Shown here: positions 47,757 through 56,638 of the stretch, piece by piece
How positions within the stretch are numbered: the stretch's first letter is position 1
Layout: each line of letters opens with the position of its first letter
DNA from: Aureibaculum flavum
GTDB lineage: Bacteria; Bacteroidota; Bacteroidia; Flavobacteriales; Flavobacteriaceae
DNA length: 64,000 nucleotides
Reading direction: 5' to 3'
Assembly (NCBI RefSeq): GCF_016406085.1
Contig: NZ_JAEHFJ010000002.1
Location: 434,001 to 498,000 of the forward strand
Notes under the pieces: model-generated
What the model saw: only the letters and a program-made list of their open reading frames with translations
Told to the model about the DNA's origin: nothing
The model's database searches: none
Made by a program: the position numbers and the translations under genes

Positions 47757-50552
47757 TTACAACTGCTTAATGATTTTAGATTCGAAGATTAGATTTCCTG
47801 ATTTTATTTTCAAAACATAAATTCCTGAGGAAATGTTGCTAATATCGATTTTATTCGTTCCACTAAAATTTTTTAGTTTTTTACCGGACATGTCATATAA
47901 TGTAACTTCATCAATAATGTAATCATTCAATTTAATGTTAATATGGTTTTTGGTAGGATTAGGAAACAATAGAATTTTGTTTTTTTTAGTTACTACATCA
48001 GAATAATCTGCAACAGCTAAAACATCATCAAGGTTGTATTTTCTTATGTAACCTCTTGCCCACGAATACCATTGAAAGGTAGATATTTGATTTCCGATTG
48101 AACCAGTTGTTATTAAATATCCATCTTTGTCTTGTTGAGAATACCAATGTCCAACATATCCATCTATATACAAAAGTTCGGTCATCTTAGAATTTTCATC
48201 AAAAACTCTTACGGTATTATCAAATGTTCTAGCGTATAATATATTATTTTTAAATTTACTTAAATAAGAACCAACACCCGACATCTCGAAAGAATTATTG
48301 CTGGAAAATAAGCTTAAATCAGCATTATAAACTTTGGAATATTCGTTTTTTAATCTCACGAATATTTTACCATTATCTAAAACTAGTAAATCATAAATTA
48401 CGATTGAGGTAGTGTTTGAATTGTATCGATTATCGAAAGTTAATTTGTGCAACCTATTGTTACCAGAAATACTGTAAGATATTGTTCCGAACAAAAGGTC
48501 TCCGTTTTCACTTATATTAGGAAATCGAACGTCGGACTTGGGACTTAAGTGCAATGATCTTTTAAATATAAGGTTATCTAGATTATACAAATACATGCTA
48601 GGATCATTTAAATTGAAATCTGAGTTCATATAAAAATAGACCTCACCTGCATTACTCACAAATCCTTTGGTGTAATAAAGCCGGTCGTATTTATAACTTT
48701 CAATCAAATCACCGGAATTGCCATCCAATTTGTATATGGTGGTATAGAAATTAGCAGAATCACCAGATGGGAATGATTTAAATGTAGCAAGATATATATC
48801 GTTATTATTTACAATAAGATCTGCAGAAAGAACACTATTTATTTTGAATACAATTTCACCTTCAGGTGAAATTTTAATAAGTGTATATTGATTTTCAATA
48901 TCGGGATCTCCATCATTTTGAACATTTGCATAAATATTATTGTTACTGTCAATTTTCAGTAAATTATCTCTACCACTATTTATTATACTGTAGATTTTAG
49001 GAATTTCTAAATTCCATAACAAATTTAAATTTGAATCAAATTTGTATACATAACTGCTCGTAGGTGAGATGACAGAGCCAATAAAATAGGCTCGAGGACC
49101 CATTTTTTCCGTCACAAACACTACATAATTGTTATCATCATCAATTAACACCTTTTGTTGAAAGGACAAGGAAGTGCCTCTTCCAGAAAACTCATAGTTA
49201 TTTATGATTGTTGAACCTTCTATTTTTTCAGCAATGATGTCTAACTGTGAATCAAGTTCTGATTCTGGGAACATTTTACCTAAACGTGTACCCATTGCTA
49301 TTATATTATTGTCATCAACCTTTGAAAAATTCACTAATGAATACGTATCTGAGGTATTAAATGACCTAATAAAATTTAAATCGCTTGAAAATAGGTTTAT
49401 ATTTGAATTACTAGTAGTTAAATAAAAACTACCATCAATATTTGTTGTCAAATTTGTTGTTAAGAAGTCATTTTTTTTTGCCTTAGTTTGTAATTCATTA
49501 GTATCGTTAACAGTTAAAAACTCTGTTGAGTTATCATTTAAATTGTTAGCAACTATAATGTGCTCGTTTTCTTCATTAATAAATGTATCTATTAAATAAT
49601 AGTCATCTGATACTGATGTTGAAACTATATATATTAACCCCGTGACTGCATCTATTTTAGCAACTTGTAGTGTGTGAGTGTAGAATGGATCATATACCCC
49701 TCCAAACACATTAGGACAAGCTAAATATATATTTTTATTATTATCAATTGTCATGTGAACGTTGTCTGATAATATGGTACTGTTAAAATAAGTTACAAAG
49801 TCATTATCAGATATTTCTAGTGATGATTGATTGGTGCTATTCGTTAGCCGATGTAATTCATAGGTAAACAAATAGTTAACTTCATCAATTAGTTTTTTTG
49901 TAAGTAAATAATAAGTACCATCCTTGATTATACCAGTTACCCCTTGATTGGGAATTATTTTTTCAAATGAACTTATGGTATTACCATTGCTATCAATTTT
50001 CAAAAATTTAAATATGTTTGTACCAATGTTTACATTAATAGGCTCATAGACTAAGTCGATTGACCCGTCATTGTTTAAATTAGCGTTTAGATAGGAATAA
50101 TCTGTAAAATCGGAACCGTCTAAAGCACCGATAATTTTGTTAAACAATAAATTACCGTTTACATCATATTTTATTATAAAGATAACGCCGTTTGATCTGG
50201 AGGATTTTAAAGAGCTTCTGCCTATTACATACAATTCATTTTGTTCTGAAACGAAGGTTTTAAATGGTACGTCATAGGATAAGTCAGTAGGTATAGAATA
50301 TGTTTTTGACCATACCTTATTTAGGTTAGCATCCAGCTTTATAGAAATAATATCATTGAAAGTAGTATCTTTTTCTGTGGTACCAATAATTAAACTATTG
50401 CCATTACTATCTATATGTGAAAACATACCAATATCTCTATTTGTATGATGGTTTAATCCGAAATTATTACTTGCTATTGGTTCTTCAAAATCTTGTGCTG
50501 ATAGAGATAATTGAATAAAAAAAATAAATAGAATAAGTAAGTGTTTTTTCAT
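47757..50552 (-). CDS. Secreted repeat (propeller-like) protein with type IX secretion sorting domain
   Basis: A 931-residue protein with signal peptide MKKHLLILFIFFIQLSLSAQ, many SNGN/DxNGN-type repeated strands across 30-850 (for example KIDSNGNTIS, KIDSNNNIYAN, KISPEGEIVFKI) typical of SBBP/NHL-like propellers, and a C-terminal T9SS type A domain (about 860-931). That domain has LLFPNPTKNHINIKL, VTLYDMSGKKLKNF and SSGIYVLKI. It is exported by type IX secretion and attached to or released from the surface. No catalytic site is evident. A binding or adhesion role is likely. It is separated from the VIT gene by 169 bases. Confidence 0.85.
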   Translation of the reverse strand: MKKHLLILFIFFIQLSLSAQDFEEPIASNNFGLNHHTNRDIGMFSHIDSNGNSLIIGTTEKDTTFNDIISIKLDANLNKVWSKTYSIPTDLSYDVPFKTFVSEQNELYVIGRSSLKSSRSNGVIFIIKYDVNGNLLFNKIIGALDGSDFTDYSYLNANLNNDGSIDLVYEPINVNIGTNIFKFLKIDSNGNTISSFEKIIPNQGVTGIIKDGTYYLLTKKLIDEVNYLFTYELHRLTNSTNQSSLEISDNDFVTYFNSTILSDNVHMTIDNNKNIYLACPNVFGGVYDPFYTHTLQVAKIDAVTGLIYIVSTSVSDDYYLIDTFINEENEHIIVANNLNDNSTEFLTVNDTNELQTKAKKNDFLTTNLTTNIDGSFYLTTSNSNINLFSSDLNFIRSFNTSDTYSLVNFSKVDDNNIIAMGTRLGKMFPESELDSQLDIIAEKIEGSTIINNYEFSGRGTSLSFQQKVLIDDDNNYVVFVTEKMGPRAYFIGSVISPTSSYVYKFDSNLNLLWNLEIPKIYSIINSGRDNLLKIDSNNNIYANVQNDGDPDIENQYTLIKISPEGEIVFKINSVLSADLIVNNNDIYLATFKSFPSGDSANFYTTIYKLDGNSGDLIESYKYDRLYYTKGFVSNAGEVYFYMNSDFNLNDPSMYLYNLDNLIFKRSLHLSPKSDVRFPNISENGDLLFGTISYSISGNNRLHKLTFDNRYNSNTTSIVIYDLLVLDNGKIFVRLKNEYSKVYNADLSLFSSNNSFEMSGVGSYLSKFKNNILYARTFDNTVRVFDENSKMTELLYIDGYVGHWYSQQDKDGYLITTGSIGNQISTFQWYSWARGYIRKYNLDDVLAVADYSDVVTKKNKILLFPNPTKNHINIKLNDYIIDEVTLYDMSGKKLKNFSGTNKIDISNISSGIYVLKIKSGNLIFESKIIKQL

Positions 50553-51164
50553 AGCGATCTGGGTTCCTTTTCGTGTCTAAATTAAGAATTTAATAGATAG
50601 AGTAGTGTGTTGAATCGTATTTTTTCTTTATTTCAAATATTATTTGGATATCTAATTGAGCTTTAGGCAAACTCCCTCCGTCTACAATGATTTAGTTAAA
50701 CTGTATTATTTGTATTCGGTTCAATTTTAGTATATTTAAATACTTAACCCATGCCTCAGCTGACCCACAACTCACATTCTGTCCTTCTCAATCGAGTGGA
50801 GGAGCTTTGTGTGTGACTACAATTTGGCGTTAGCGTAAATCCCTCCGTCTTCTGACAAAAGTCAGAATCCACCTCCCTTTGATTAAAGGGAGGAGCTTTT
50901 GTGTGTTGCTTTTATTTAAATTCTTTCATAACTTCAAAAACAAACCTAATGAGCTTCGCTCGGTATTTATTATAATACACCCCTAAAGTCCCCTCAAGGG
51001 GACAATCCTTCTAATCAAAATATCGTTTGAGCTTCGCTCGGTATCTTCAATGAAACTTATTTTCATTTCGATAATCCTGGAGGAGACAATTGTTCTAGAA
51101 AGCATTTCGTTAGAGCTTTGCTCGGTATCTTCTAGGTGAGGAGCTTTGTGTAATGCTCATGGAC
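50553..51164. repeat. Intergenic region packed with short repeats and palindromes
   Basis: About 610 bases without a gene. Three copies of GAGCTTYGCTCGGTAT lie at 50951-50966, 51029-51044 and 51113-51128, spaced 78 and 84 bases, as degenerate tandem units. A palindromic unit at 50977-51006 contains GTCCCC-TCAA-GGGGAC and recurs with one mismatch at 52807-52836. GGAGGAGCTTT-type copies lie near 50798 and 50889 (beside a CTCCCTTT/AAAGGGAG hairpin), and a related GTGAGGAGCTTT copy lies near 51136. Such palindromic intergenic repeats are frequent in flavobacteria. They probably fold in RNA or mark past transposition. Confidence 0.7.
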
Positions 51165-52469
51165 TTAATTTGGTAGTTTGAAGAAGAGAATTTCACCGGT
51201 GAAGTGAATGTTTGAAACTACTTCTTTGTTTTGGAGTTTTTCTAAATCGTCATGGAGTTTTATTAATGATTTGGAACGTTTTGGAAAAGCTGATTCTAAA
51301 TAGTTTTCTAGTTTTATAATTTGATTTTGTGTTTTGTTATAATCAAAATTGTTTAATGAATTACTTTGAAGTAAATTGATAAGTCGGCTTAACTTGGCTT
51401 TGGAATAGTAATATTTGTTGTTGCTATATTGTAGGTTATCTTCTTCTAATTGTATCTTGTAGGATAGGTCTCTAATTTGATTTTCTAATTGATGGTTTAA
51501 ACTGTCTTTGTAGGATGAAACAAAATGTAAATTGTATTCATTCTCCAGGTCAAAATACGTTCCTCGACTGAGCTTTTCTTTGGTAATTACCTCAACGGGT
51601 TGATTGACAAAAATTTTTCCCTCCGCTATAAATTTATTCGCTAATACATTGTTTATACTGTCTAAAGAAATGTTTTCAAAACTAATAGTTTTTACAGATA
51701 ATGCTTCTTTCATTTTTTTTGGAGTTAATGCGTTGATTATTTGCCCTTGTCTGTCTTCTGACAAATGAATTAGTGTATCTCCAAGTATGTAACATTGAAA
51801 TAAATCGGCAAAGATTAAATATCCCGTTCCTTGATAATTATTTTGAAATACATTAAAATCGTACTTAACATCTAAAAGGGTATTTGATTTTTCAAATTCC
51901 CGATGTAAGTGTGTGATGTCATTGAACTTTTTATTGTAGGTAAACCAGAATCCGTCTTTAAAGAGATCTTGTAAAAAGATTGTTGACAATGAAAAGATGA
52001 ATAATACGATTCCTTCTTGTTTCATATTTCCTGTTCGAATTCTGAGTTCTACATTGGCAGGAATTACACAGGGGTTTCTGTAAAAAGGATAAAACAATGG
52101 AATTCCTTGAATGGTAAACATATCTAATAAGAAATGAGAGAAAATGGCAAAGAATACGATTAAAGATAGTTTATGATTATCATCACCAATCATTTGAAAA
52201 TGTTCTAGCATATATACTATTGTAGTAACCAATCCTAAAAATATAGCACTATGTGTGATTGTACGGTGACCGTATTTTACACTAATCCATCTTGCAAGTG
52301 GATATACGGCTTTGCCGATGATACTTTTGGTGTGGTCTATGTCTGGCAATAAACTGCAAATGATAGTTGCAGTAATAAACATTGGGTTCTCGAAAATATT
52401 GGTATTCCACAGTGAACAAAAAATACCTGTTATGACAATTCCTCCAGCTAAATGATTGGGTGCTGTCAT
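51165..52469 (-). CDS. YdjM-family (LexA-binding, metal-dependent hydrolase-like) membrane protein
   Basis: A 434-residue protein. The N-terminal 190 residues match the YdjM/PF04307 family: MTAPNHLAGG (His6), SLLPDIDHTKS (38-48), GHRTITHS (67-74) and HFLLDMFTIQGIPLFYP, set among about four membrane helices. These His/Asp residues could form a metal site. The C-terminal half (about 200-434) is an extra soluble region with coiled-coil character near 335-400 (LENQIRDLSYKIQLEEDNL), longer than usual for the family. The start codon overlaps the upstream gene stop by one base (TAATG), so the two are coupled. The family has phospholipase-like proposals but no settled function here. Confidence 0.85.
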   Translation of the reverse strand: MTAPNHLAGGIVITGIFCSLWNTNIFENPMFITATIICSLLPDIDHTKSIIGKAVYPLARWISVKYGHRTITHSAIFLGLVTTIVYMLEHFQMIGDDNHKLSLIVFFAIFSHFLLDMFTIQGIPLFYPFYRNPCVIPANVELRIRTGNMKQEGIVLFIFSLSTIFLQDLFKDGFWFTYNKKFNDITHLHREFEKSNTLLDVKYDFNVFQNNYQGTGYLIFADLFQCYILGDTLIHLSEDRQGQIINALTPKKMKEALSVKTISFENISLDSINNVLANKFIAEGKIFVNQPVEVITKEKLSRGTYFDLENEYNLHFVSSYKDSLNHQLENQIRDLSYKIQLEEDNLQYSNNKYYYSKAKLSRLINLLQSNSLNNFDYNKTQNQIIKLENYLESAFPKRSKSLIKLHDDLEKLQNKEVVSNIHFTGEILFFKLPN

Positions 52470-52762
52470 TAAGCATTCTGTAATTGATAATGGTTGCTGT
52501 CTAATTCTTTTATTTCTCCTATCAATATTCCGGTATAAGAGACTTGACTCAGATACACTTGTTTGACCACAAACATTTTGGGTTTGATTCTTAATTTGGT
52601 ATCATCAAGAATTATCTTGTCACCCATTGAAGGTTTTTTAGAAGTTTGTAATTGACCTATTTCCTTGTCATTCTGATCAACTAATCTAAAGTTGAAAAAT
52701 AAGTGGTCTGTGTGTTCTGTTACTATTCCGTAAACTGTTTTGTAAATCCATTTTTTGTACAT
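52469..52762 (-). CDS. Hypothetical small protein (97 aa) coupled to the YdjM-like gene
   Basis: No family recognised. It is a soluble, strand-rich protein (MYKKWIYKTVYGIVTEHTDH at the start) with a central KPSMGDKIILDD turn that could be an OB- or SH3-like barrel. It overlaps the next gene by one base, so it is probably translated with the YdjM-like protein and may bind it. A repeat-bearing gap of 111 bases separates it from the recombinase-ATPase gene. Confidence 0.7.
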   Translation of the reverse strand: MYKKWIYKTVYGIVTEHTDHLFFNFRLVDQNDKEIGQLQTSKKPSMGDKIILDDTKLRIKPKMFVVKQVYLSQVSYTGILIGEIKELDSNHYQLQNA

Positions 52763-52806
52763 GACTTATAAATTTTAATTTGTTAATATTTTGGTGCTGC
52801 CTAAAA

Positions 52807-52836
52807 ACACCCCTAAGGTCCCCTCAAGGGGACAAT
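52807..52836. repeat. Dispersed palindromic repeat, second copy
   Basis: This 30-base unit contains GTCCCC-TCAA-GGGGAC and differs by one base from 50977-51006. Both are followed some 50-75 bases later by ACAATTGTTCT (near 51086 and 52861). It lies in the gap between the 97-aa gene and the recombinase-ATPase gene, where the hairpin may end or attenuate the upstream transcript. Confidence 0.75.
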
Positions 52837-52873
52837 TTCTACCAATAATATTCGGTTAGGACAATTGTTCTTT

Positions 52874-54400
52874 TCATATGAATCGTTTTGATAATCTTCG
52901 TAATAAAGGCCTTGAGACTATTAATAAAATGAGACCGATAGAGCCAATGAATCGTAATGCAGGTTCGTCTAGTTCTCTGCTCATGTATCGCATGGCTGTG
53001 ATGATTCCCAGGAACAACACAATCATAAATGTCATATCGAATTCTTGTAATGCACCTACATGTTTAATAGATCTAATCTTTTCATTTGATAAGAGTGGTT
53101 CTTTACGGTATCGATGAATCATTTCTGTAATTGCTCTTGGGTTTCCGTGGGTTTGTTCATAGATATGGTTTCTGAATAGTTCCCAGTTCTCGACTTCTAA
53201 TCCGCCGGCTAATTGTTGAATCAGTTGCATACTGTATTTGCGATTTAGCGGTGTTAGTTTTAAGATTTCGAAATCCCATATAAATGAAGTATCGATTGCT
53301 TTTACTGCACGAGCTCCAGCAATAATTACAAATGCATTGGCCAGTCGTTCTATCGTTTTCTTGGCATTGGGTGTCACTCTGGTAATATCATCTATGATTA
53401 AAACATATTCTTGCGGCTCTACCGATGAGATGATGCTGTCGCAAAGATGCAAGGTGTTTTCTCGCTGTATTTTCTTTTTCACCTCATCTAGTGTGAAGTC
53501 ATTCCATAAGTAGGAAATAACGGTCTGTTTGTCTTTATAGAGATAAAGTAATATTTGAACTAATGATTTTTTAATACTTTCCGTATCATCTAATCTCAAT
53601 ATCTTTTTATCGGTTTGAATATTTTCTAACAAGTGTGACTTTCCTGTACCTATAGGCCCAATTACAATTGTATTTACCCCTTTGTTTGCATTGGTATTTA
53701 GTAGTTCTAATTCTTTATTTCTGCCAATGGTGAAATAAGATTCCGTTACATCGAGATTAATTAGTTTAGGTTTTTGGTCATTGTTAAAGCGTTGTTTGAT
53801 TTTTTGCCAAATGGTTGGTGGCTCTTTGGTAACTTGATTAATACGTTCTTGTAGTTTCTTCGTTGGTATGTTTGCATAAATTAGTGTTGTGTCATAAGAT
53901 TCATGGCCTAGCATTTCTTTAATTTCTTCTAGTGAAGTACCCGCTGCCAAATGATGCGTAGCAAAAGTATGTCTCAACGTATGCGGATGTACCTCATCTA
54001 AATCAATATTTGTTGTGATACGTTTTACCATTTTCCAAACGGTTTCTCTTCTTACATGGCCAAGCTTACTATTGCTAGGAAATAAAAACACATCCGGTTG
54101 CATTTGTAATTTAGATTGGTTTAAGTATTCCCCTAAGACGATATACAAGCGATCGGACAATGGAATTGTTCTTGACTTTTCTTTTTCCTTTTTCTTTAGT
54201 GATTTGACTTTAACTGTCCGTTGTTTGAAATCGAAGTTCTTAAGCTGAAGGGAAATGGTTTCAGATACCCTCATACCGCAATCGAGCATTAAGAGAATCA
54301 TAAGCTTATGCTTTTTGTTTTTGATATTGATCAGTAGCTTTTGTGTTTCTGCTTTACTGATAAAATTAATATTGTTATTCTTCATCTTCTTTAGTTTCAA
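52874..54400 (-). CDS. Tyrosine recombinase catalytic domain fused to P-loop ATPase with C-terminal membrane helices
   Basis: A 508-residue fusion. Residues of about 10-190 are a complete tyrosine-recombinase catalytic domain: Arg44 (GMRVSE), a Lys in the beta-hairpin near 65-75, HTLR (His140, Arg143), GHESYDTTLIY with His166 and the nucleophile Tyr175. The usual N-terminal core-binding domain is absent. Residues of about 220-430 are an AAA/STAND-like ATPase with GPIGTGKSH (248-256) and VLIIDDITRV (near 329-338). Two membrane helices lie at about 453-471 and 481-496. Strand exchange coupled to an ATPase at the membrane is the literal reading; I know no standard family with this order. The start could be Met1 or Met6. 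The former overlaps the upstream gene by 26 bases. Confidence 0.88.
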   Translation of the reverse strand: MKLKKMKNNNINFISKAETQKLLINIKNKKHKLMILLMLDCGMRVSETISLQLKNFDFKQRTVKVKSLKKKEKEKSRTIPLSDRLYIVLGEYLNQSKLQMQPDVFLFPSNSKLGHVRRETVWKMVKRITTNIDLDEVHPHTLRHTFATHHLAAGTSLEEIKEMLGHESYDTTLIYANIPTKKLQERINQVTKEPPTIWQKIKQRFNNDQKPKLINLDVTESYFTIGRNKELELLNTNANKGVNTIVIGPIGTGKSHLLENIQTDKKILRLDDTESIKKSLVQILLYLYKDKQTVISYLWNDFTLDEVKKKIQRENTLHLCDSIISSVEPQEYVLIIDDITRVTPNAKKTIERLANAFVIIAGARAVKAIDTSFIWDFEILKLTPLNRKYSMQLIQQLAGGLEVENWELFRNHIYEQTHGNPRAITEMIHRYRKEPLLSNEKIRSIKHVGALQEFDMTFMIVLFLGIITAMRYMSRELDEPALRFIGSIGLILLIVSRPLLRRLSKRFI

Positions 54401-55037
54401 TATTGTTCATGAGTACGTCTAACTTTTCTTTTAAAGTCATTACCTGAAATTCTTGTGAGAGTTTACTTTGCGATTTAATTCTATTTTGAAAGTTTTTAAT
54501 TTTTATGATTAATCCGTCAAGGCTTCCGTCAATGTTTAATAATGCATTATGATAGGTTTGCTTTATTTTCAAATAGGATTCTAAATTGATTTTTGTGTGT
54601 TCGAATTGGGACTTCTTTAATTCGAAGAGTTCTGTTTTTAGTTTTAGGCTGTTTACTTCCGTTTCTAAGTTTTGCATTTCAAAAATCAATTTTAGATAAT
54701 CGTTTTCTAAACGGACAAGCTCATTGTCCATCTGGTTCTTCATGGATTCTTTTAACTTTTGAATTTCAATTAGATTCCGCTGTTTCTGTTGGTGGTAATT
54801 ACTAAAGTTGGAAAGTGAGATTCCGATGTTTACACTACTATTGTCAATGTCATAATTAACAGATGGAAGCAAACTTAACCATGCGGTACCCGTTTTGCTT
54901 TTCGTCAATTTGGTTAATGTATCCATTCGTTGCAATTGATGGTTTTTGTAATCTTGAATAATGCTGTCAAACTCTATTTGAGCAGTAGAAGTCCAACTGA
55001 ACATTAAGGCCAATATGAAGGTTATTGTGACTTTCAT
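54375..55037 (-). CDS. TolC-like periplasmic/outer-membrane coiled-coil protein (half-length)
   Basis: A 220-residue protein with signal peptide MKVTITFILALMFSWTSTAQ. A short strand-forming segment (LSLLPSVNYDIDNSSVNIGI) is followed by two long helices (about 85-135 and 140-195), the pattern of one repeat of an outer-membrane efflux protein. Full TolC proteins have two such repeats and about 420-480 residues, so this is half-size and may oligomerise differently. It overlaps the DnaC-like gene by 4 bases and the recombinase gene by up to 26, a strange partner set. Its role in the element is unknown. Confidence 0.7.
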   Translation of the reverse strand: MKVTITFILALMFSWTSTAQIEFDSIIQDYKNHQLQRMDTLTKLTKSKTGTAWLSLLPSVNYDIDNSSVNIGISLSNFSNYHQQKQRNLIEIQKLKESMKNQMDNELVRLENDYLKLIFEMQNLETEVNSLKLKTELFELKKSQFEHTKINLESYLKIKQTYHNALLNIDGSLDGLIIKIKNFQNRIKSQSKLSQEFQVMTLKEKLDVLMNNIETKEDEE

Positions 55038-55687
55038 TTTCGTTTGTCTTTAGAGGATTTGTCAAATGCTATGAGATTGAACATTTCACGCATACGAGAA
55101 CGCACCCTATTGCCATACCACGCTTCTAATTCATTTGCATTTAGATTGGTTGTTGCATGCGTAATTACTTTTTTCTGTACCCAGATATCATATCTGCTTA
55201 AAAGGATTTCGCCTAATACATTACATTCATTTCCGTAATGTTTGACATAGCGTTCTACTCCCAAATCATCAAAACAATATTTACCAGTCCCACTATGTTG
55301 CTGAATGGTTTGGTGTCCGTTTTTATAGAAATCGAAAGAGACGTTTCTAGAAGTAATTAGTTTGTATCGCTTCTTTATTGGCAATAAGAACTTTACCAGA
55401 TTCATTAAGGCAGTTTTACCGCAACCGATTGGACCTGTAAGTAAAATGCCTTTATTGATATCCATATGATTTACTTTACAGCTGTGCTCATCTCCAATCA
55501 TGTAAATGACCAATTTGTAAATGATATATTTATCTTGTGGGTCTAATTCGAAATAACTACCATAGCGTAACTTTCCTTTGGCGGTTATAAAGTTTAGGAC
55601 TTTATCAAAATCGTAGTGAATATTGTCACCTTTAATTTTGCCAAGAATGTATTCGTTTTCGGGTTCTTTTATTTTATAGAGGCTCAT
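55034..55687 (-). CDS. DnaC/IstB-like ATP-binding protein (helicase loader type)
   Basis: A 217-residue AAA+ ATPase with Walker A GPIGCGKTA (near 86-94), Walker B YCFDDLGVE, a sensor-1-like THATTNLNANELEA and an arginine-rich sensor-2-like RVRSRMREMFN. This pattern is that of helicase loaders used by phages and mobile elements. It follows a replication initiator-like gene with a 14-base overlap, and the two would load the replicative helicase at an element origin. Confidence 0.85.
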   Translation of the reverse strand: MSLYKIKEPENEYILGKIKGDNIHYDFDKVLNFITAKGKLRYGSYFELDPQDKYIIYKLVIYMIGDEHSCKVNHMDINKGILLTGPIGCGKTALMNLVKFLLPIKKRYKLITSRNVSFDFYKNGHQTIQQHSGTGKYCFDDLGVERYVKHYGNECNVLGEILLSRYDIWVQKKVITHATTNLNANELEAWYGNRVRSRMREMFNLIAFDKSSKDKRK

Positions 55688-56360
55688 GATACTCTTTATT
55701 TGTTGTTGCGTTTAAGTTGTGTTGCTTTTGAACAAGTGATGTACTTGTTGAATGCTGTTTTTGTTCGTTTGCTTTTATCATCCAATTTCGAGCTGCCGCT
55801 TGCCAATCTTTCATGTCCGTTTTACCACCTACTTTCCAACCATTAGATTCGTAGTAGTTGAAAAATTTTTGAGCTTCGATTTTTGAATTTTCTTTTTTAA
55901 AAAAAAATTGAATAACCTCCTCTAAATTTTGTGGTTGCCGTTTGTGTTTATACTGTTTATTGTTTGTATATGTTTTAGAACGTACTAGTGCTTGTTCAAT
56001 ATCCGAACGGTAGTGTGCTAGAGCTTGTTCATTATCCGATCGGTAGTGTATCAGTGCTTGTACAGGACTTGTGTCTAAATTGAACATGTTGACCAAGCTT
56101 CCTTTGAATGGATTATGGCTTGGTAAGTATTCCAAATATTCCCATTCATGTAAATTTTTAATACACTTATGATAGGTTGCCAAAGACCCAATTTTAGAAA
56201 GTTTCATAATTTCTTTTCTAGAAATTGAAACTGGGTTTTCGAACCGATTGAGATTCCAATATTGAAATAAAGCGATGTACATACTTACATGTGTTGGATT
56301 TAATCTATTGTCAACAACAAAGCATTCCATAGCTGCTGTTAACAGTTTGATATAGTTCAT
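55674..56360 (-). CDS. Replication initiator-like winged-helix protein with internal repeats
   Basis: A 228-residue protein. The N-terminal part (1-100: LNPTHVSMYIALFQYWNLNR, SISRKEIMKLSKIGSLATYH) is a winged helix like DnaD-type or phage replisome organiser proteins. Residues of about 103-125 repeat QALxHYRSDxE, encoded by 33-base tandem repeats. The C-terminal section contains FFNYYESNGWKVGGKTDMKDWQAAARNW, a motif common in Bacteroidota phage and plasmid replication proteins. Two bases separate it from the HTH gene, and it overlaps the loader gene by 14, forming a replication operon. Confidence 0.8.
   Translation of the reverse strand: MNYIKLLTAAMECFVVDNRLNPTHVSMYIALFQYWNLNRFENPVSISRKEIMKLSKIGSLATYHKCIKNLHEWEYLEYLPSHNPFKGSLVNMFNLDTSPVQALIHYRSDNEQALAHYRSDIEQALVRSKTYTNNKQYKHKRQPQNLEEVIQFFFKKENSKIEAQKFFNYYESNGWKVGGKTDMKDWQAAARNWMIKANEQKQHSTSTSLVQKQHNLNATTNKEYHEPL
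55990..56066. repeat. 33-bp tandem repeats inside the replication gene (iteron-like)
   Basis: Two 33-base units (55990-56022 and 56023-56055) and a partial third begin with GCTTGTTCA and share TATCCGA-CGGTAGTGT. They keep the reading frame and encode the HYRSD repeats. Direct repeats within an initiator gene can be its origin, as in phage lambda O. Function not shown. Confidence 0.7.
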
Positions 56361-56362
56361 TG

Positions 56363-56638
56363 TTAAGCATTATTAATTCTGTTCTTTTCTAGGATTTTGG
56401 AAATGTCTTCGTAATCGTAATAGAGTACGCCGCCCATTCTGGTATAGGGAATGGTTCCGTTGATGCGTAAGTTTTGTAAAGTGCCTGGGGAGATTCCGAG
56501 ATACTCTTTAACCTCAGCGGATTTCATCCACTTTTTAGGATTGCTTTGCGGATTGTCTTGTAATAATGTTTTGATTTCATCGAGTAATTCTAATTTGAAT
56601 TCGAGAAGATCTTCTGTAGTAATAATTGTAGCTGCCAT
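56363..56638 (-). CDS. Helix-turn-helix DNA-binding protein (excisionase/MerR-like, HTH_17)
   Basis: A 91-residue protein. The C-terminal two-thirds is an HTH_17 domain: KSAEVKEYLGISPGTLQNLR, then the wing GTIPYTRMGGVLYYDYEDI and a closing helix SKILEKNR. These small proteins act as excisionases or regulators of Bacteroidota elements. It is the first gene of the replication operon, followed after 2 bases by the initiator-like gene. The upstream 320 bases carry strong inverted repeats that it could bind. Confidence 0.85.
   Translation of the reverse strand: MAATIITTEDLLEFKLELLDEIKTLLQDNPQSNPKKWMKSAEVKEYLGISPGTLQNLRINGTIPYTRMGGVLYYDYEDISKILEKNRINNA

Noticed and set aside
55990-56066. CRISPR array
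   Set aside because: The repeats are contiguous without spacers, only 2.3 copies, and in frame inside a coding gene.
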